From Zopfochytrium polystomum (taxonomy: Eukaryota > Chytridiomycota > Chytridiomycetes > Chytridiales > Chytridiaceae), in contig JAIVFJ010000199.1 in assembly GCA_025765615.1 (NCBI GenBank), forward strand, positions 1-64,000: a DNA stretch of 64,000 nt, in the 5' to 3' direction. Positions 11,679 through 24,124 of this stretch are shown piece after piece. The stretch's first letter is position 1. Every line of letters begins with the position of its first letter. Below the pieces are notes generated by a model. That model made no database searches, was not told the origin of the DNA, and saw nothing but the letters and a program-made list of their open reading frames with translations. A program made the translations under genes and the position numbers.

Positions 11679-11710
11679 GCCTGTCTGTCTGTCTCTCTTT
11701 CTGTCTGTCG
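11634..11710. repeat. (CTGT)n microsatellite
   Basis: About 17 tandem CTGT units with a few substitutions. The same motif recurs at 3551 and 12178, and its complement at 58518. Confidence 0.9.
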
Positions 11711-12355
11711 ATCATCGGTCAGTCAGTTGGCGGGCTCCACCATGTTTGGCCGGGGAGAGTCGGGGCATATGCCAACGGAGGCCAACTTCTTTCAGTCTGG
11801 CTCCCTCACATGCAGCAGCACACAGACACACACACAAACACACACACACACACGGACAGATAACTCACCCACACACTCCCCGTTTTTGGGCGAGCGTAAG
11901 CTAAAAACGGAACCCTGGGAAATTCCGACAGCAGGCGGCCGGGCCTGGAAACAACCAAGCTCTAAAGTCGAAAGCCCTCGCTCTGTCTCTCCCTCCCACG
12001 CCACACCGCAATCAGACAAATACTCAGCAAAGCAGCAAAGCGGCCTAATGTAAAAAAAGCTCTGACAAAAAATTCGCCCGTTTTCCGTCGTTGTATTTTC
12101 TGTTCTCTTCGCGCATGAAGCCGTCTTTTTTGCATTTCCGCTTCGAACAATGACGGGCGTGGATTGAACTGTCTTGCTCCTGTCTGTCTGTCTGCCTGTC
12201 TGTCCATCTGTCTGTCCTTTCTAGAACACCGCAACAAGAAAGCAAACAAGACAAACAACAACGGATCCGACGGACGAGCAGCATCCGCCACGAGAACCCG
12301 TGTGCCGCGATCGAGAAAGAGGCGGCAGTGGTGTTTATATGCGGAGCTTGTGTGT

Positions 12356-12356
<1 letters not shown>

Positions 12357-12408
<52 letters not shown>

Positions 12409-12409
12409 C
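12357..12409. repeat. (GT)n microsatellite
   Basis: About 25 uninterrupted GT dinucleotides; a shorter CA tract lies at 11822-11861. Confidence 0.9.
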
Positions 12410-13442
12410 TCGCGCGCCACATAGATTTTTTTTATGAACGTCATACCATTCTTTTCTTTTTTTCTTCTTTTTTTTTGCCCCAAAACACATGAAGAACACA
12501 GTAATCATGCACTATTCACTATTTAATGTGAAATGTTACGCACGTAGTGCGTTTGCCAGTGCTCACGTGGAAGAATTCGCGTGTTGGGGGTCGCTGTTTG
12601 GGGGGCGCCTGTCCATGAATCCATTTACAATCAGAAACAGAAAGGAGAGGACCTGACAAAAGCGCGTAAGAGCGAGTGCAGAAAAATAAAAAATAGCGGG
12701 TGGTTGGGAATGCCAAAAAAAAGTCTGAGAAGCGAAAGTCGGAAAGCAATAAGGTATTGACTGTTTAAGGGCCAGCACGCCGCCAGTGGCATGGTGGACT
12801 CATTTTTCGAAGTTTCCATAAGAAAAAGTTCTGGTACCTGAGTTGTCATGAACTATAGTATGTTGTAGAGAGTTTCTTTGGTGGGGTCTTATTTTTGAGG
12901 GGCCAAAGAATAAACCTGTCAAATCGTGGCAAAAGCGTGGTTCCTACGGCATGACTGCCCCCCTGTGCCTGTGGCGCGCCCCCTTCCAGCTTACACAGAG
13001 GTAGATATCATCCAGATCTTTCATTTGACACTGATTTAGTGCCATTTTCTTTGTTTGTGGTGCTGCAGCAACCACTAATCGTTGATTTGCCCATTTCAGA
13101 TGGCTAGTGAAAACTGACCGCCCACAGCGCCCCAACCAATGAAACCACCAAGGCATTCTGGGAAGGAAAGGCATTTGGCACGAAAAACGAGATATTTCCA
13201 GGCTAAAGGTGAAAGTGCTTGTTGGTGAGAAATTGATTCTTTTACCTGTTTGGCTGACAATCCTAATGATCCTTGACTGATCTCAGAGCGAACAACGAAT
13301 GTGCCAAGCTCTGCACTTCTTTCGCTGGCTACTGCATCAGATCCCTCAGCTACATCAGTCCTAGTGACTCCATCTGCTTCATTAGGCCAAGAACAAAACG
13401 TCCCTGCAGGCAGCACAAGCAACAGCGATGTTATGAACCACC

Positions 13443-13460
13443 TTCTGGAACCTTCTGGAA
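13443..13460. promoter_or_regulatory. four-unit heat-shock element
   Basis: TTCTGGAACCTTCTGGAA is a perfect alternation TTC-nn-GAA-nn-TTC-nn-GAA, the trimer-binding pattern of HSF1-type factors. A further GAA-nn-TTC pair lies at 13482-13489 and a TTC-nn-GAA at 13568-13575. A TATA box follows 150 bp downstream. Motif match is direct; function is inference. Confidence 0.55.
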
Positions 13461-13611
13461 CCTACTAGCTGTAACTTTGTGGAACTTTCTGCAACCTTCC
13501 TTGCCTTTCTGACTTGTCTTGTTGCTGTCATTGGTATCATTGGTATCATCCTATTATTATTTGTTCTTTCTGGAATTTCTGTGAGTTTTGACAAGTAAGT
13601 CTCTCAAAAGG

Positions 13612-13620
13612 TATAAAAGG
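13612..13620 (+). promoter_or_regulatory. TATA box (TATAAAAGG)
   Basis: Consensus TATA box about 120 bp upstream of a small + frame and about 150 bp downstream of the heat-shock element, together resembling a stress-inducible core promoter. Confidence 0.5.
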
Positions 13621-13733
13621 GGGGATTGGGGAGCTGTCCCATCACAAGGAGCCTGGCGAAACACCTGCTCCGCACATAGGCACGACCCAAGGTTGCCCAA
13701 ACACGACTGTCAAAAGAGGACATCAAAAACAAC

Positions 13734-13892
13734 ATGACCGACTTTAAGAATTTGCCACTTAAGGACAGGAAACAATTCAAAATCAATCTCGCAAATGAGG
13801 CGAAGGCCCGAGTGAAGGCGGCCGGGAAACAGAACAATCATCAATTCACCACTGTGGGCCTCCGCTCTGGATCCCTAGCTACCATTTTTTGA
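13734..13892 (+). CDS. short hypothetical frame (52 codons)
   Basis: ATG frame beginning MTDFKNLPLKDRKQF, Lys/Arg-rich in its first 35 residues and ending in a short hydrophobic tail. It is the first ATG frame behind the TATA box, which is the only reason to list it. Its last codons run into the degenerate repeats that follow, so it may be the remnant of a longer gene whose 3' part was overwritten. No family recognised. Confidence 0.25.
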   Translation: MTDFKNLPLKDRKQFKINLANEAKARVKAAGKQNNHQFTTVGLRSGSLATIF

Positions 13893-14095
13893 TTTGTTCT
13901 TACTGGGAGTTGTGGGTTCCATTTTCAGCTCCCTTTTTTGGGATTCAGAGATACCATTTTTCATTGATTTGGGTGCTTGAGATCCCATTTTTCTTGTTGC
14001 CCTGGCTCCCATTTTCATGTAAAATGGTAGCTGGAGATGCCAACACAATGGGTTCCGCAGCTCCATTTTCTGGAATGTTGACATCATGACTAAAT
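13880..14095. repeat. degenerate tandem repeat with ACCATTTT/CCCATTTT core
   Basis: At least six imperfect units spaced about 25-40 bp share the core (A/C)CCATTTT followed by T/C/A, for example near 13881, 13919, 13953, 13985, 14010 and 14063. It ends where the family A repeat begins. Confidence 0.45.
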
Positions 14096-14103
14096 CTGCC
14101 AGA

Positions 14104-14500
14104 TGTTAGACAGATGGTGAGCAGCAAGAGGCACAAGGCGGACCTGAACCTATTGCAGTTATTGTTCTCACAATGCCCATGGGGAGACCAAGCCACCGCC
14201 AATGCAGACCCAGGCGCTGGCTTCGGCTGTTGACAAATACTCTGAGTATTAAGTAACAGAAACATGGTGTCAACAGTTTTCCTCCTCCTCTGCTTAAGCA
14301 GATAATATAGGAGAGGTTTTTACCCTGTGCCAGTCACGCTTGCCTAGCAACTATTACAGCGTGTATATCACCATCATGTATCAATAATTCATAACAGAGT
14401 TTTTTTCTCTTTCTCACCAAGTTGGGGAGAAGGACCACCCACAAACACACATCTCCACTTCATTCACTCCTCCCACTCACTCACTCAGAGTAGACTGTTT
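14104..14500 (+). mobile_element. interspersed repeat family A, copy 1
   Basis: About 400 bp that recurs at 27502-27850 continuing at 29744-29805, and inverted at 28544-28922. Shared landmarks in order: GCAGCAAGAGGC, CACAATGCCCATGGG, CAAATACTC, TCCTCCTCTGCTTAAGCAG (containing a 12-bp palindrome), AGCAACTATTACAGC, GTTGGGGAGAAGGACCAC, CCACAAACACACATCTCC and CAGAGTAGACTGTTTACA. This copy is uninterrupted and so shows the original sequence across the site split in copy 2. It is non-coding. Confidence 0.7.
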
Positions 14501-15848
14501 ACACTGGATAGGCAGCTTTTAAAAATTTGCAACAACTCTCAATCTGTTGATCCTGCTGTAAGAGGGCCAACTGATTTGGTACCTTGTCTAACAAGAGCTT
14601 GCATTGCTCAGGGCTATCATTTCCCAGTTCATTACGACAGACACAAATATCACACATTCACAAACGTGGATGCACCAGGAGGATCTGATTTAGAGAGGGT
14701 GCACTGCTGACATGGTCCATCAAGCAGCAACCAAAGAACTTCCACCATATGCAGCCAGTGCTGAGTTGGCTTTTGTATTGGGAAGTGCTTTGCGGAACAT
14801 ATCTTTGGGATGGGGACCATTGCAGCGATCAAATGCAATGCTTTTGATATTGCCAATGGTCAAGCAATGAAAGAAAAAGTGAGAATCAGTATTTCTATGG
14901 ATATTAGCTATCAAAATCATCCTTTCTCCACTTCGAATGGCTAGTTCTCATGGTGGTTGCCAACTGATGGCTGCTCTTCTATCTGCTCCTATACGAAATT
15001 TTTTTTGGTGAACTTCCAATAAAAAAGATATTTTTTACAAGATAAAGTCTAAAGAATCAATTTTCAATGGGCTCAGAGGTTTCTGGGATTGTGTGCTTTG
15101 GGGCATTTTGAACTCAAAGAGAAAATGTTGGCACAAAAACTGACTGACTTTGGGGACAGCGTACATTGTTAATTTTCTATAAACAGCAGATCAAGCTGGG
15201 CCACAGAGCAGCCGCAATGGCAGAAGAAAAGCTTTTGCTTTGGGGGTCAGCTTTTTTTTTCAAGTTTGGGACATCCGAAATGAGTATAACATCCCACTGC
15301 TGGGAACGGAATTTTGAGCTGTCACATTGAGACCAAGTGGCACAATGAGAAAGCCCTCTCAATTCTGAACAAGGTAGTTCATTTTTTATGGGGCATCTGT
15401 TTGTTGAATCCTTTTTTTCTCCGAAGGCTTAAATTGGGCATCATGCCAGGAGCGGCACAGTGGCACTTGCCCTTGTAGGGTTAATAACTCTAGGAAGATG
15501 GGAATTCCATCCCCCACATCCCACGCTGGGTTCAAACAGAAGTAAGGAAAAGCCTCGAAGTTTTCGTTTGTACTTTATTCCTTTTTTTTCCAAATAAAGA
15601 GAAGAAGGAGCAGAACGAAAATAACACCGCAAGCGGTGGGAGCAAAGTACAATGGAAAAAGAAGACGAACCAACAAAACAAAAAAAAAAAAAAAAAACAC
15701 GATTGCAAATTGTGGAGGACCAAAGGGGGAAAACCGAGCGAGACTAAAACGAACTGGAGACCGTGAACATCAAAAAATAGATTGGAAAAATAAACATAAC
15801 AACCAAATACTAAAAAAACAATTCCAACCAACTAAAACTGGATCCCAT

Positions 15849-18800
15849 TCACTCCAATTGCTCTCGCCAAGCCAAAAGTTCGAAGGTCTGGAGAACTCGC
15901 ATCCACCCGTCAAAGTACGACCACTGCGCGTTCTGCCGTTCTAGGCACCTCCGCGCGTGTCGAAGTCCGAGGAGCGCCTTGCCGCTGCATGCCGCCGCGG
16001 TCGAACGCGGCGGCACGGTGCGCGTGCCCGTGCCCGTGCCCGTCTCGCCAGCAGCCACGGCGTCGCCGTCGGCCGCACCACCGCCGGCTAGCTTGGGCGG
16101 CTGCTGAGGCGGCGCATCGCAACCAGCTTCTCCGTTCGGAGACGGCGCTCGCGGCTCCGAAGCACCCTCGTCCGCCTCCCGTTGCTCTTCGCTCGATGGT
16201 GCGGCGTCGTCTCCGAAAAGCAGCCAGGCAGCGTGGAGAACGGTAAAGTGAGTGACGCCCACCTCAAACACGCAGTGCGCGACCAGCGGGGGCAAGAGAT
16301 ACTTTCCGGCGTCCATCTCGGAGCCCGGGCGGGTGGCAACAAAGAGAAACTGGGAGAGCAGGTACGTCATTTCGGCACACTGCTCGAGGAGGTCCACAAT
16401 GTGCTCCATGGGCGGGCTCGTTGGTAGTGCAGCGCTTCCTTCTGTCATCGTAACGGGCTCTTTGGAATGCGTTGCAGTCTCGTTCACTGTTTTTGGAGAA
16501 GAAGAAGCGGAATCGGAGGATGACAGTGAGTCTGCGACGTGCGACTGGGCAGAGGAAGCATCGACACCCAAAGGAGACGAAGGTGCGGGGCGAACAGCGG
16601 CCACCGCCCCCGCCACCTTCGTTTGGCCAGAGTTTGCTGCGCCATTCGGTGGCGCACTAGGGTCCGGTAACGCTTCTGCTTCTGCGTTCGCCAAACCCGC
16701 ATCAGCATCAGTCGAACGAGATCGAGCCTCTTGCTGTTCGTCGGTCTTAAGGGTTGCCTCGGTCGTCGGAGGAGAGACAGCCGCCATAGCGATTTCCCAG
16801 TCGCGCATGCATAGCACAAGCTTCGACCTGCGAAGCAGCATTTGCAAGGTCAGGTACAGAATGCCAAAGAAGGCTATGGATGGCTGGATGTGGCTTAATC
16901 CCTTAGCTTCCACAGTCGGGCTCAATTCATTGGGAGGAGGGACTGAGCAAGACTCCTCAGTTGGACACTGCATGGCCGGCGACGCCAACGGCGGCAACGA
17001 ATTTGGCAGCTCAACTTCCCTCGCTTCTGAGGAAACAATCTCAACTGTACGGCGCTCCGCACGAAGGAATCCGAGGGCGGTTTCTGTCGATTCTTCAAGG
17101 GCCTTGAGCTGGGCTATTTTTCGATCAGAGATATCCGGAATGAACGGGCGAGACGAGCTTTTTCCAGCTTCGGTCAACGGCAGTATGTACCCTCGATCAT
17201 GTGGAAGAGTGTAGCAAACTGTTGAAGTCACTCGAATCGCATCGCTCGCAAGAGCGACAATGAAGACGTAGGTGTAATGAACGGTTCGAGGAAGATGGAG
17301 TGGTCGGTTTTTCGGGTCTGTGCAGACCCAAAGATATGGAGCAGCGTAGTCTTCATCGTCATAGCTTGAAGGCTCCATCATTGACGCATCCTCCGCAGAG
17401 GATGGCGTTCTGGCGGCACCACCCTGTGCTTGGTTGCTCCAGACATCGCATGCAGCCGGTCGACGAGACTTGGCTGAAGGTGAAAGTGCGTCGTACTCGC
17501 CGTCGGACATTCGGGGGAATACGGGAGACCGATCAAAAATCATCGCCGGGCCGATTTCAACCTTTGCTGCCTGCGACCGCGGAGTAAATTGCCAACCAAC
17601 GTCACTGAATGGTAAATGATCGGTTCCTGTGGTTCGCAGCGTCACCCAAAGCGAGAAAGCGGCCCGACGGCGGAACTCCTGCTCGCACTCTGACATTTCA
17701 GTCGCTGTAAGAGACTCCTTCACCCGAGCCTTCGAGTCAGGGGCCGTCGACTCAAAAGATTCGTAGACGTCCTTCATTGGAATTTGTGACGAGTGGGATA
17801 GTAACTTCAGTTCACTAAGATCGACATGAAGGGCTATCATCTCAGCTTGCCGCGCGGCCATGTTCAAAAGGAGGATACTTCTGGCACTGCCGCCTGAGTG
17901 ACACATGAAATTGAGCGTTAGCATGCAATACAGCCCAAAACCGCGAGCTCCTTTCAGCTCTTACCAATGTTCCGGGCGTTACAGTATATTCTCATCATGA
18001 GAAGCGCGACAACTGATTCGACACTCGGAGAATCCATAGACTCGAGCATAAGCAACCTCGCTCTTTGGAAAAACGGTTCGCCTTGCGCCCACGGATCCGG
18101 CACTTCGACGTATTCCGCGTCGTGAGGTCCGTCCTCCAGACGCTCGTCCGCAGTGAGTTTTGCATCTGAATCAGACACAGAGACCTTCTTCGCAGAAAGC
18201 CGCTTCGTCGTGGCTCCCCTACCAAGAGCAAGGATGGCTGGGTGCTGGCTGAACCGTGCATTTAGAGCGAAAATGGCATTTTGTAGTATCGGTGGCTGTC
18301 GATCCCAGAATTTCACCCAAGTAGGCCTGTGCAGGAGCTCAACTCCCATAATCTTTTTTTGGAAATGAATGTGGATAAGGTCTTCCAACGCGTCACGGGG
18401 GATGGCACTCAACACGCGCGCGTTTGAGTAAGGATCTGCTGCCAGGGCGTCTACCGATGAAAAGTTCAGTGGCGTTTCATTGTGCAGCAACCGGTGTTGG
18501 TGAATGCCGTTGCCAAACGACTCCGGACCGGAAAGCTGCAACACTGGTGTCGAGATTGGGCGCTTATCCGGGTTATCAGCGATGGAAGGGGCCTGCATCG
18601 ATAAACGAGTAGTTTCACCAGGGCGACTACCACTGGCACCGTCCTGCATGGGCCGAGTCTCGGTCGATGAAGTCCTCAACCGCTCGGCCGGTCCAGCCCA
18701 GTCAGCGAGGCGAGGACCGCCGTTGTTGAGAATGGACGAGATGTTCATCATCCCGCGGCGGTGTTGCAATGCAGAACTAGAGGACTCCGTTGAGGACGAT

Positions 18801-20930
18801 GCGGCTGATGGGGATTGGTTTCGAATTGTGTGAGGATCGGAATGGTCATCGTCCGGTAAAGTAACAGTGGAAGGCGACGGCGAGGCTGTGGAGTTCAACG
18901 CCACTGGTTCTGGATGCGTAAACGGCAACGGCATCGTATCGGTCCCCGAAGCCCCGCTCAAGGATCCAAAGTCAGTGCCATAGGCAACATGAATGCGTTT
19001 TGCCTCCCTTTGACTTGACGTGGCTTCATCGTCTCGCTGTCTTTTGCTGTTGTGTGAAGGCGAGTAGGGCGGCTGGACAGCGGACGTTGGGTCCGAAGAT
19101 TGCTTCGGTGGTGGCAAGGCCTTCATTCCTTCGCGTGGCGTTGCGGAAGGCTGGAGTGAAACTGCTGCTGCTGCAAGCTCTGCAAGGCCTTGATTACTTT
19201 CTTGCCTAGGTCTTTCATGAGCGTGCCGGTTCAGCTTTGAGCCGAATGGTTCATGTGGGGAGTCACCGCCATCCTTGGACCGGTCATTCAATACGAAACC
19301 GCTTGGCAGCTTTGAAGAGTCCACGTCGGATCGACTGCCTGGGATGGCCGCAACACTTCCAGCGAACGACATAATTTGACCGTTTGATGAGTCCCCCTCA
19401 GGTACGGATGGATACAGCGACGATACAGGCGGCAGTTGGTGCACGGTTGCATGTGTGCCAACTGGGTGATAGAGGGGTTGCGAATGAGGGGCCGAAAAAG
19501 GCTGACCATGCGAAACATTCCCAAGGATGCCTGTCCTTGATCGACGTGGGGAAGTCAAATGAGCAGGGGGAGCATTTCCTCGCTTCGAGTCATTTCTGTT
19601 GAATGTACACCCTTCGCCAAATTTTCGGCAGGCGGAGCACGAGGGCAAAGGCGTCGGCGGCATTGGGTGGGAGTCAAAGTCTCTCGGAAGGGCGTCACAG
19701 CTGAGCAAAAATTCAAGTCAGAGGCAAAAAAATGGGGGAAAACTGCACACGAACGAACCGCAATTTCCTGTAGAAGCATGAATCGCAGGCTCGCAGGCGG
19801 CGACGTGTTCCGGTCTTCTTTGGAGGAAGGCCGAGCGATTTTACGTCCACTGCACCCGATGGAGTACTCACCTCGTACGCTGATCCAGGCGCAGCCTGGT
19901 TGGGCGATCTTGCTGCGGGTAAGAACCCGCCGTTCAAAGCTGAGCCTGGGTGTGCAGAGACCACCCCACCGTATAGGCGTGGAGACACGACGGATCGGTA
20001 CTGCACAGTGCTACTGCCCTGACCAGAAGTCGGCGCGTAGTACGATTGAGGTACTGGGGGAGCAGAGGAGTGTGGCGCTTGCTGTTGATACCGTCCAGCC
20101 CCACCCCTTCGATGAAAATCAGGGAGCTGGTGGGTTGGAGAATCGAATCGAGTTGACGAGATCCGAGAGTGGGCCGGCGCTCCGTGAGTAGCGCCTGAAC
20201 CATCATCCGCATGAGTGCGATGGACGAAACTGGAGTACAAGGAGGACGACGATCCTGAAGATGGATGATATGAAGACGGCACCGGCGTGTAAGTTGGTCG
20301 GACAGGGTGGTAGACAGCCGTCTGTTGTGCCTGATCTGAGTGCTGATAATGCCGAGATTGCTCGCTGGATGGCATTGTGCTGCTCGAGTCGGGGGAGGGA
20401 GAAGCGACTGAGTGATAAGGTCGGGGTTGAGCGACCTGAGAAGCTGCATGGTAAACTTGGGTGTGATGATACAAGTTCTGACTCAAAGGCTGCTGGAGCT
20501 GCGGGGATTGGGGGCTATTGTACTGTGCCGAAGGTTGGTGCTGATGTGCGGTGGCCTGACCATTGAAACCACTGGTGTCGTTGCTGTTGGTGCGAATCTG
20601 GTACTGTGACTGAGGGTGATATTGCTGCTGGTGGCTTTGGTGCTGGGGCTGGTACAGAGCGTGAGGGGGCTGGTCTTGGTGAGAGAACGGACGTTGAAGA
20701 GAGTGCTGGTGATTTGGATGGCTCGCGGGTGTAAGTGGTGCTCGCGCAGCCTTGTTTGAGGATGGCCCCGCGGAGGAAGAAGGCGCACTCGGTAAGGGTG
20801 GTGCCACGGATCCTGTGGCTGGCACGGCCGGCGCCGTTGCAGAAGGGGCGGCGTCGCTTTCCATGCTTCTCCCCAACGGTTGGACCGATGACTCGGGGAC
20901 GTTCTGGGCAGGCTCGGGCGGTGGTGGCAT
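15849..20930 (-). CDS. Zn2Cys6 fungal transcription factor, 1650 residues
   Basis: Exons 19759..20930, 17965..19700 and 15849..17893; both introns (58 and 71 bp) keep the frame. The first 370 residues are Gln/Ser/Pro/His-rich and probably disordered. The binuclear cluster is CDSCFYRKLRC then CSACRKFGEGC: Cys 382, 385, 392, 412, 415 and 422, that is CX2CX6CX19CX2CX6C, preceded by the basic stretch TRRRLR. The first intron splits the cluster just before Cys392. A fungal-specific transcription-factor homology region lies around residues 810-1010 (LLHRPTWVKFWDR, then ARSILLLNMAARQAEMIALH, crossing the second intron). The C-terminal part is Ser/Ala/Pro-rich, ending WREQLE. It is a nuclear DNA-binding regulator by family. 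The linker between Cys3 and Cys4 is longer than in Gal4. The target pathway is unknown. Confidence 0.9.
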
Positions 20931-21530
20931 ATGGAACCAACCCCTGTTGTGTTGTTCGGGTAAGGGTCAGGGGATTTGCGGCGGTCGGCTCCAATTCTTT
21001 GGCACTGGACGTCGTCGTCGTCGATCCGACAAGACAAGACCAAACACAGGCTGACGGACGAAGAACCAGTTGCAGCCAGCAGCGCGGATGTACTAGTTCT
21101 GCCCGAGCTGTGCCAAGATGATAGAGAGAATGTGTCCCTGTGCGTTGGTGGTGCAGGAAGGTGAGGGGGGCTGGTGCTGCTGTCGTGTGTTGCTGTTGGA
21201 GAGAAGACTCACCGTGCAACAAAAACCAAAAGAAAAACGAAAAGGTTTCGACCAAGGACGAAGAAGAACGGGTCGTTTGCAGGGTTGAGAGACAGACAGA
21301 AGCAGGGCAACAGCCCATGATGGAAAAGCTGTGTGTACCAGCAACCAGCGAGAGAGAGTCAGAGACAGACATCATCCGATACGTATTGAGACAGACAGAC
21401 GGACGGCAACGAGACTGACCCGATAGAGGAAGGAGGAAGGGCTCCAAAAAAAGTGGAATTCATGTCGCCGGGGGCGGACGCGGACGGATCGGACAAGAGA
21501 CAGAACGTGCGCACTGACTGGATAGGAGAG

Positions 21531-21536
21531 AGAAGA

Positions 21537-21588
<52 letters not shown>
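21531..21588. repeat. (GA)n microsatellite
   Basis: GA tract with two interruptions, about 600 bp upstream of the transcription-factor ATG. Confidence 0.85.
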
Positions 21589-21589
<1 letters not shown>

Positions 21590-22734
21590 CCCGAGTCCAT
21601 GGATGGGGTGGGCTGTGAGAGTTTGGGCCGGACAAGCATCTGTCCCCGCACACGCAGCCGAGCAGAAATTTTCTTTTCTTCGCTCTGTCTTTTGGCCTGT
21701 GTTTGTTTTGGGTCTTCTTTCCAATTTGAACAAGTAATCGTCCGTTTTTGATTCATCCAAGCAAGCAGAAAAATTAGAACTATGCGGCCTTCAGCTCCGG
21801 CAACGATCGTTTCCGAGCACTTCGACATTCCTTGTCTTTGCTTTGCCTCCTTTCCATTTTTGCTTTCGCACAGCGGAGCAAAAATTTTTTTTTTCTCTTT
21901 CTTTGTTTCTGGTTTCGTTTTCAATCCCGATGACTACTCTTTCGAATTTTGAATAAATAAATAATTTGATTTTATTTTTTCCCGGACCAACCAGGTGGAA
22001 GCAAGCATTAGCGAAAACAAAATCAAACCAAAACCAACGGATACAAAGAGAAAAAAGGAAATTTTTTAATGTAATTCTCGCAGGCCCTTTCTTTTTTTTC
22101 CTTTTGTTCTTTTCCGCCTTTCCTCGGTTGAACTGGCTGCGACCGCGGAGTGCGGACAAAAGGAAAATGAAGTGCGCCTGGCCGGCATGCCGGAAACTTC
22201 ACTCTTAAATGGGTCAGTGCGATGACGCAACTTGCTCACAAACCCAATCATTTTCCAGACCAAACTAACCCAAACCAAACCAAACCAAAAAAACAAAAAA
22301 ACAAAAAGAAAAAAATTAAAACGCAAAGCTTGCTGCGAAAGCGGAAGGTGACCTCCAATTGCGAAGAGATAAATATGTGCAAAAAAAAATTTTTCACGAA
22401 GGAACGATGGAGAGAAGCATTGCTTTTATTTCCAAATTTTTTTCTCTTTTTTCCGCCCAACGCCGCAATTTGTCGCAAATCTTGGACAAATGGGAGCGGC
22501 TTGGATTGAGTGTGATTGGTCAGAATGCTTTCTTTGTCAGCAGTTCCTTGCTTGATATTGGCGGCTTGGGGAGAAGCAAACGCACAGCGGTCCCTTTCCT
22601 TTGCCCATGGCGCCTTGAAGACAGAGGCACAATTTGATTCGAGGGAACTAACAGGCTTGAGAAGTCTGTTCCGGTTGGCAGGAAGGTTTCAAATAAATGC
22701 GATATGAAGATAAGCGGCCTCCTCTGCCCGATGT

Positions 22735-22795
22735 AGTGTCGCAGTGCCACGCCGAACCAGCGTCGGATTGCTGGGTTTGAATCCCGCCCATTTAT
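22735..22795 (+). other. possible tRNA-derived fragment
   Basis: GGGTTTGAATCCCG fits a pol III B box (GGTTCRANYCC with one change), and ACGC-loop-GCGT upstream can form an anticodon-like stem. No convincing acceptor stem, so not called a tRNA gene; a SINE remnant is the likelier reading. Confidence 0.25.
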
Positions 22796-23159
22796 TAATA
22801 AAGATACTAGGGGATGCCTGTCAACTTGTAAGCCATCCTTGCCAAAAAACATAAAAGAAAAAAAAGAAAGAAGAGAAAAAATGATTAAAGACAAAGCCTT
22901 CAATGGATATTGGTTGTCCCACACACAGGCAATCTGTCCAGGAGAGTGGCATGCCACAATGAACATTGTGTGGCAGGCCAAGCAGAGAGTGGCCAACAAA
23001 GCTTGGAGTGTTAGCCCCAAGCCACTGACACACTGACAGACAAAGGGGGACAGAAAGAGAGAGAAGTCGCAGTCTTTCAGCACAGCCACCCTGGCAAACG
23101 TGGAACCTCTGACAAACTGAGTGCTGCCCTTGCAGCCTTTGGCCGCTCATGGAGCAACC

Positions 23160-23460
23160 CATTTGACTGCAACAGGAAGACTGACAGCCTTGAATGCAAC
23201 AGTCAGCTGGGCACTGGCTCCAAAGTGCTCACAGAACCCAGAGGGAGAAACACAAACAGCCTGTTGACTTTAGTTCAAACAAAGAGGCAGTCATTGATTG
23301 ATAGATAGACAACAGCCTGTTGACTGCAAAGAGACAGAGAGATAGATATCGAGACACACAGCCCATTGACTGCCACTCCCACAGATAGGAGATAGACAGA
23401 CAACCCGTTGACTGCCACTCTTATAGACAGACAGCCTGTTGACTTCATTCCATTTTTAGT
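23160..23460. repeat. dispersed short repeat with core GACAGACAGCC-TGTTGACTGCCA
   Basis: The phrase CAGCCTGTTGACT or a close variant occurs near 23261, 23313, 23360, 23402 and 23432, separated by GACA/GATA units. It returns at 24170-24195 and 24427-24455 inside the GA-rich block, indicating a minisatellite derived from one ancestral unit. Confidence 0.55.
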
Positions 23461-23879
23461 ATTTAGAGCATGATTGAAATGCAAAAGAGAGAGAGCGAGA
23501 GAGAGACGTTGGGAGGGAGGGAGGGAGAGAGAAGCTGGATTGTTTTTTCAGTCAGGGGGCTCCCCACCCCCCTCCACCCCCAAGAGAGATAGAGAGAGAG
23601 AAAGAGACTCCTCACTTGTCTATCCTGACACCTTCCTGTGGTTGCATCGAGTTGCTTGCAGCTGCCTTGTCTGATGGGTTGGTCTGCCTCCAATGAGATG
23701 GTCAGAGTCGCCCCACCCCCAAGCAAGAAAGTAACCAAGAACTGCAGGGAGGGACAGAGACAGAGGCAGTGAAACAGATAGAGAGATAAGGAAAAGACAG
23801 AGAGACAGAGGAAAATATGTTTTTGAGTCAGGGGGCTCCCGCCCCCTGAGCCCCCCGGTGGGGGGGGGCTGCCGCCCCC

Positions 23880-24039
23880 CCTCAACCCCCCTGCTCAAAA
23901 GAGGGGAGAGAGAGAGTGTGTGTGTGTGTGACAGAGAGAGAGAGAGTGAGAGACAGAAGGACAGGGAGAGAGAGAGAGAGAAGAGAGAGCGACAGAGCGA
24001 AGAGTTGGAGAGACAGCGAGAAACAGGGAGAGAGACAGG

Positions 24040-24124
<85 letters not shown>

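Larger units (their letters stand above)
12521..15848. other. AT-richer gene-poor block
   Basis: Apart from the regulatory cluster, the small frame, the degenerate repeats and the family A copy listed separately, I find no exon here. Frames are short and show no recognisable domain. Composition is clearly lower in GC than the flanking genes, as in the 24.5-30 kb transposon region. Confidence 0.5.

Noticed and set aside
11634..11710. CRISPR-like regular array
   Set aside because: Uninterrupted CTGT microsatellite without spacers, in a eukaryotic context.
20515..21447. 310-codon minus frame overlapping the transcription-factor start
   Set aside because: Different frame from the phase-consistent gene model, low complexity and no domain.
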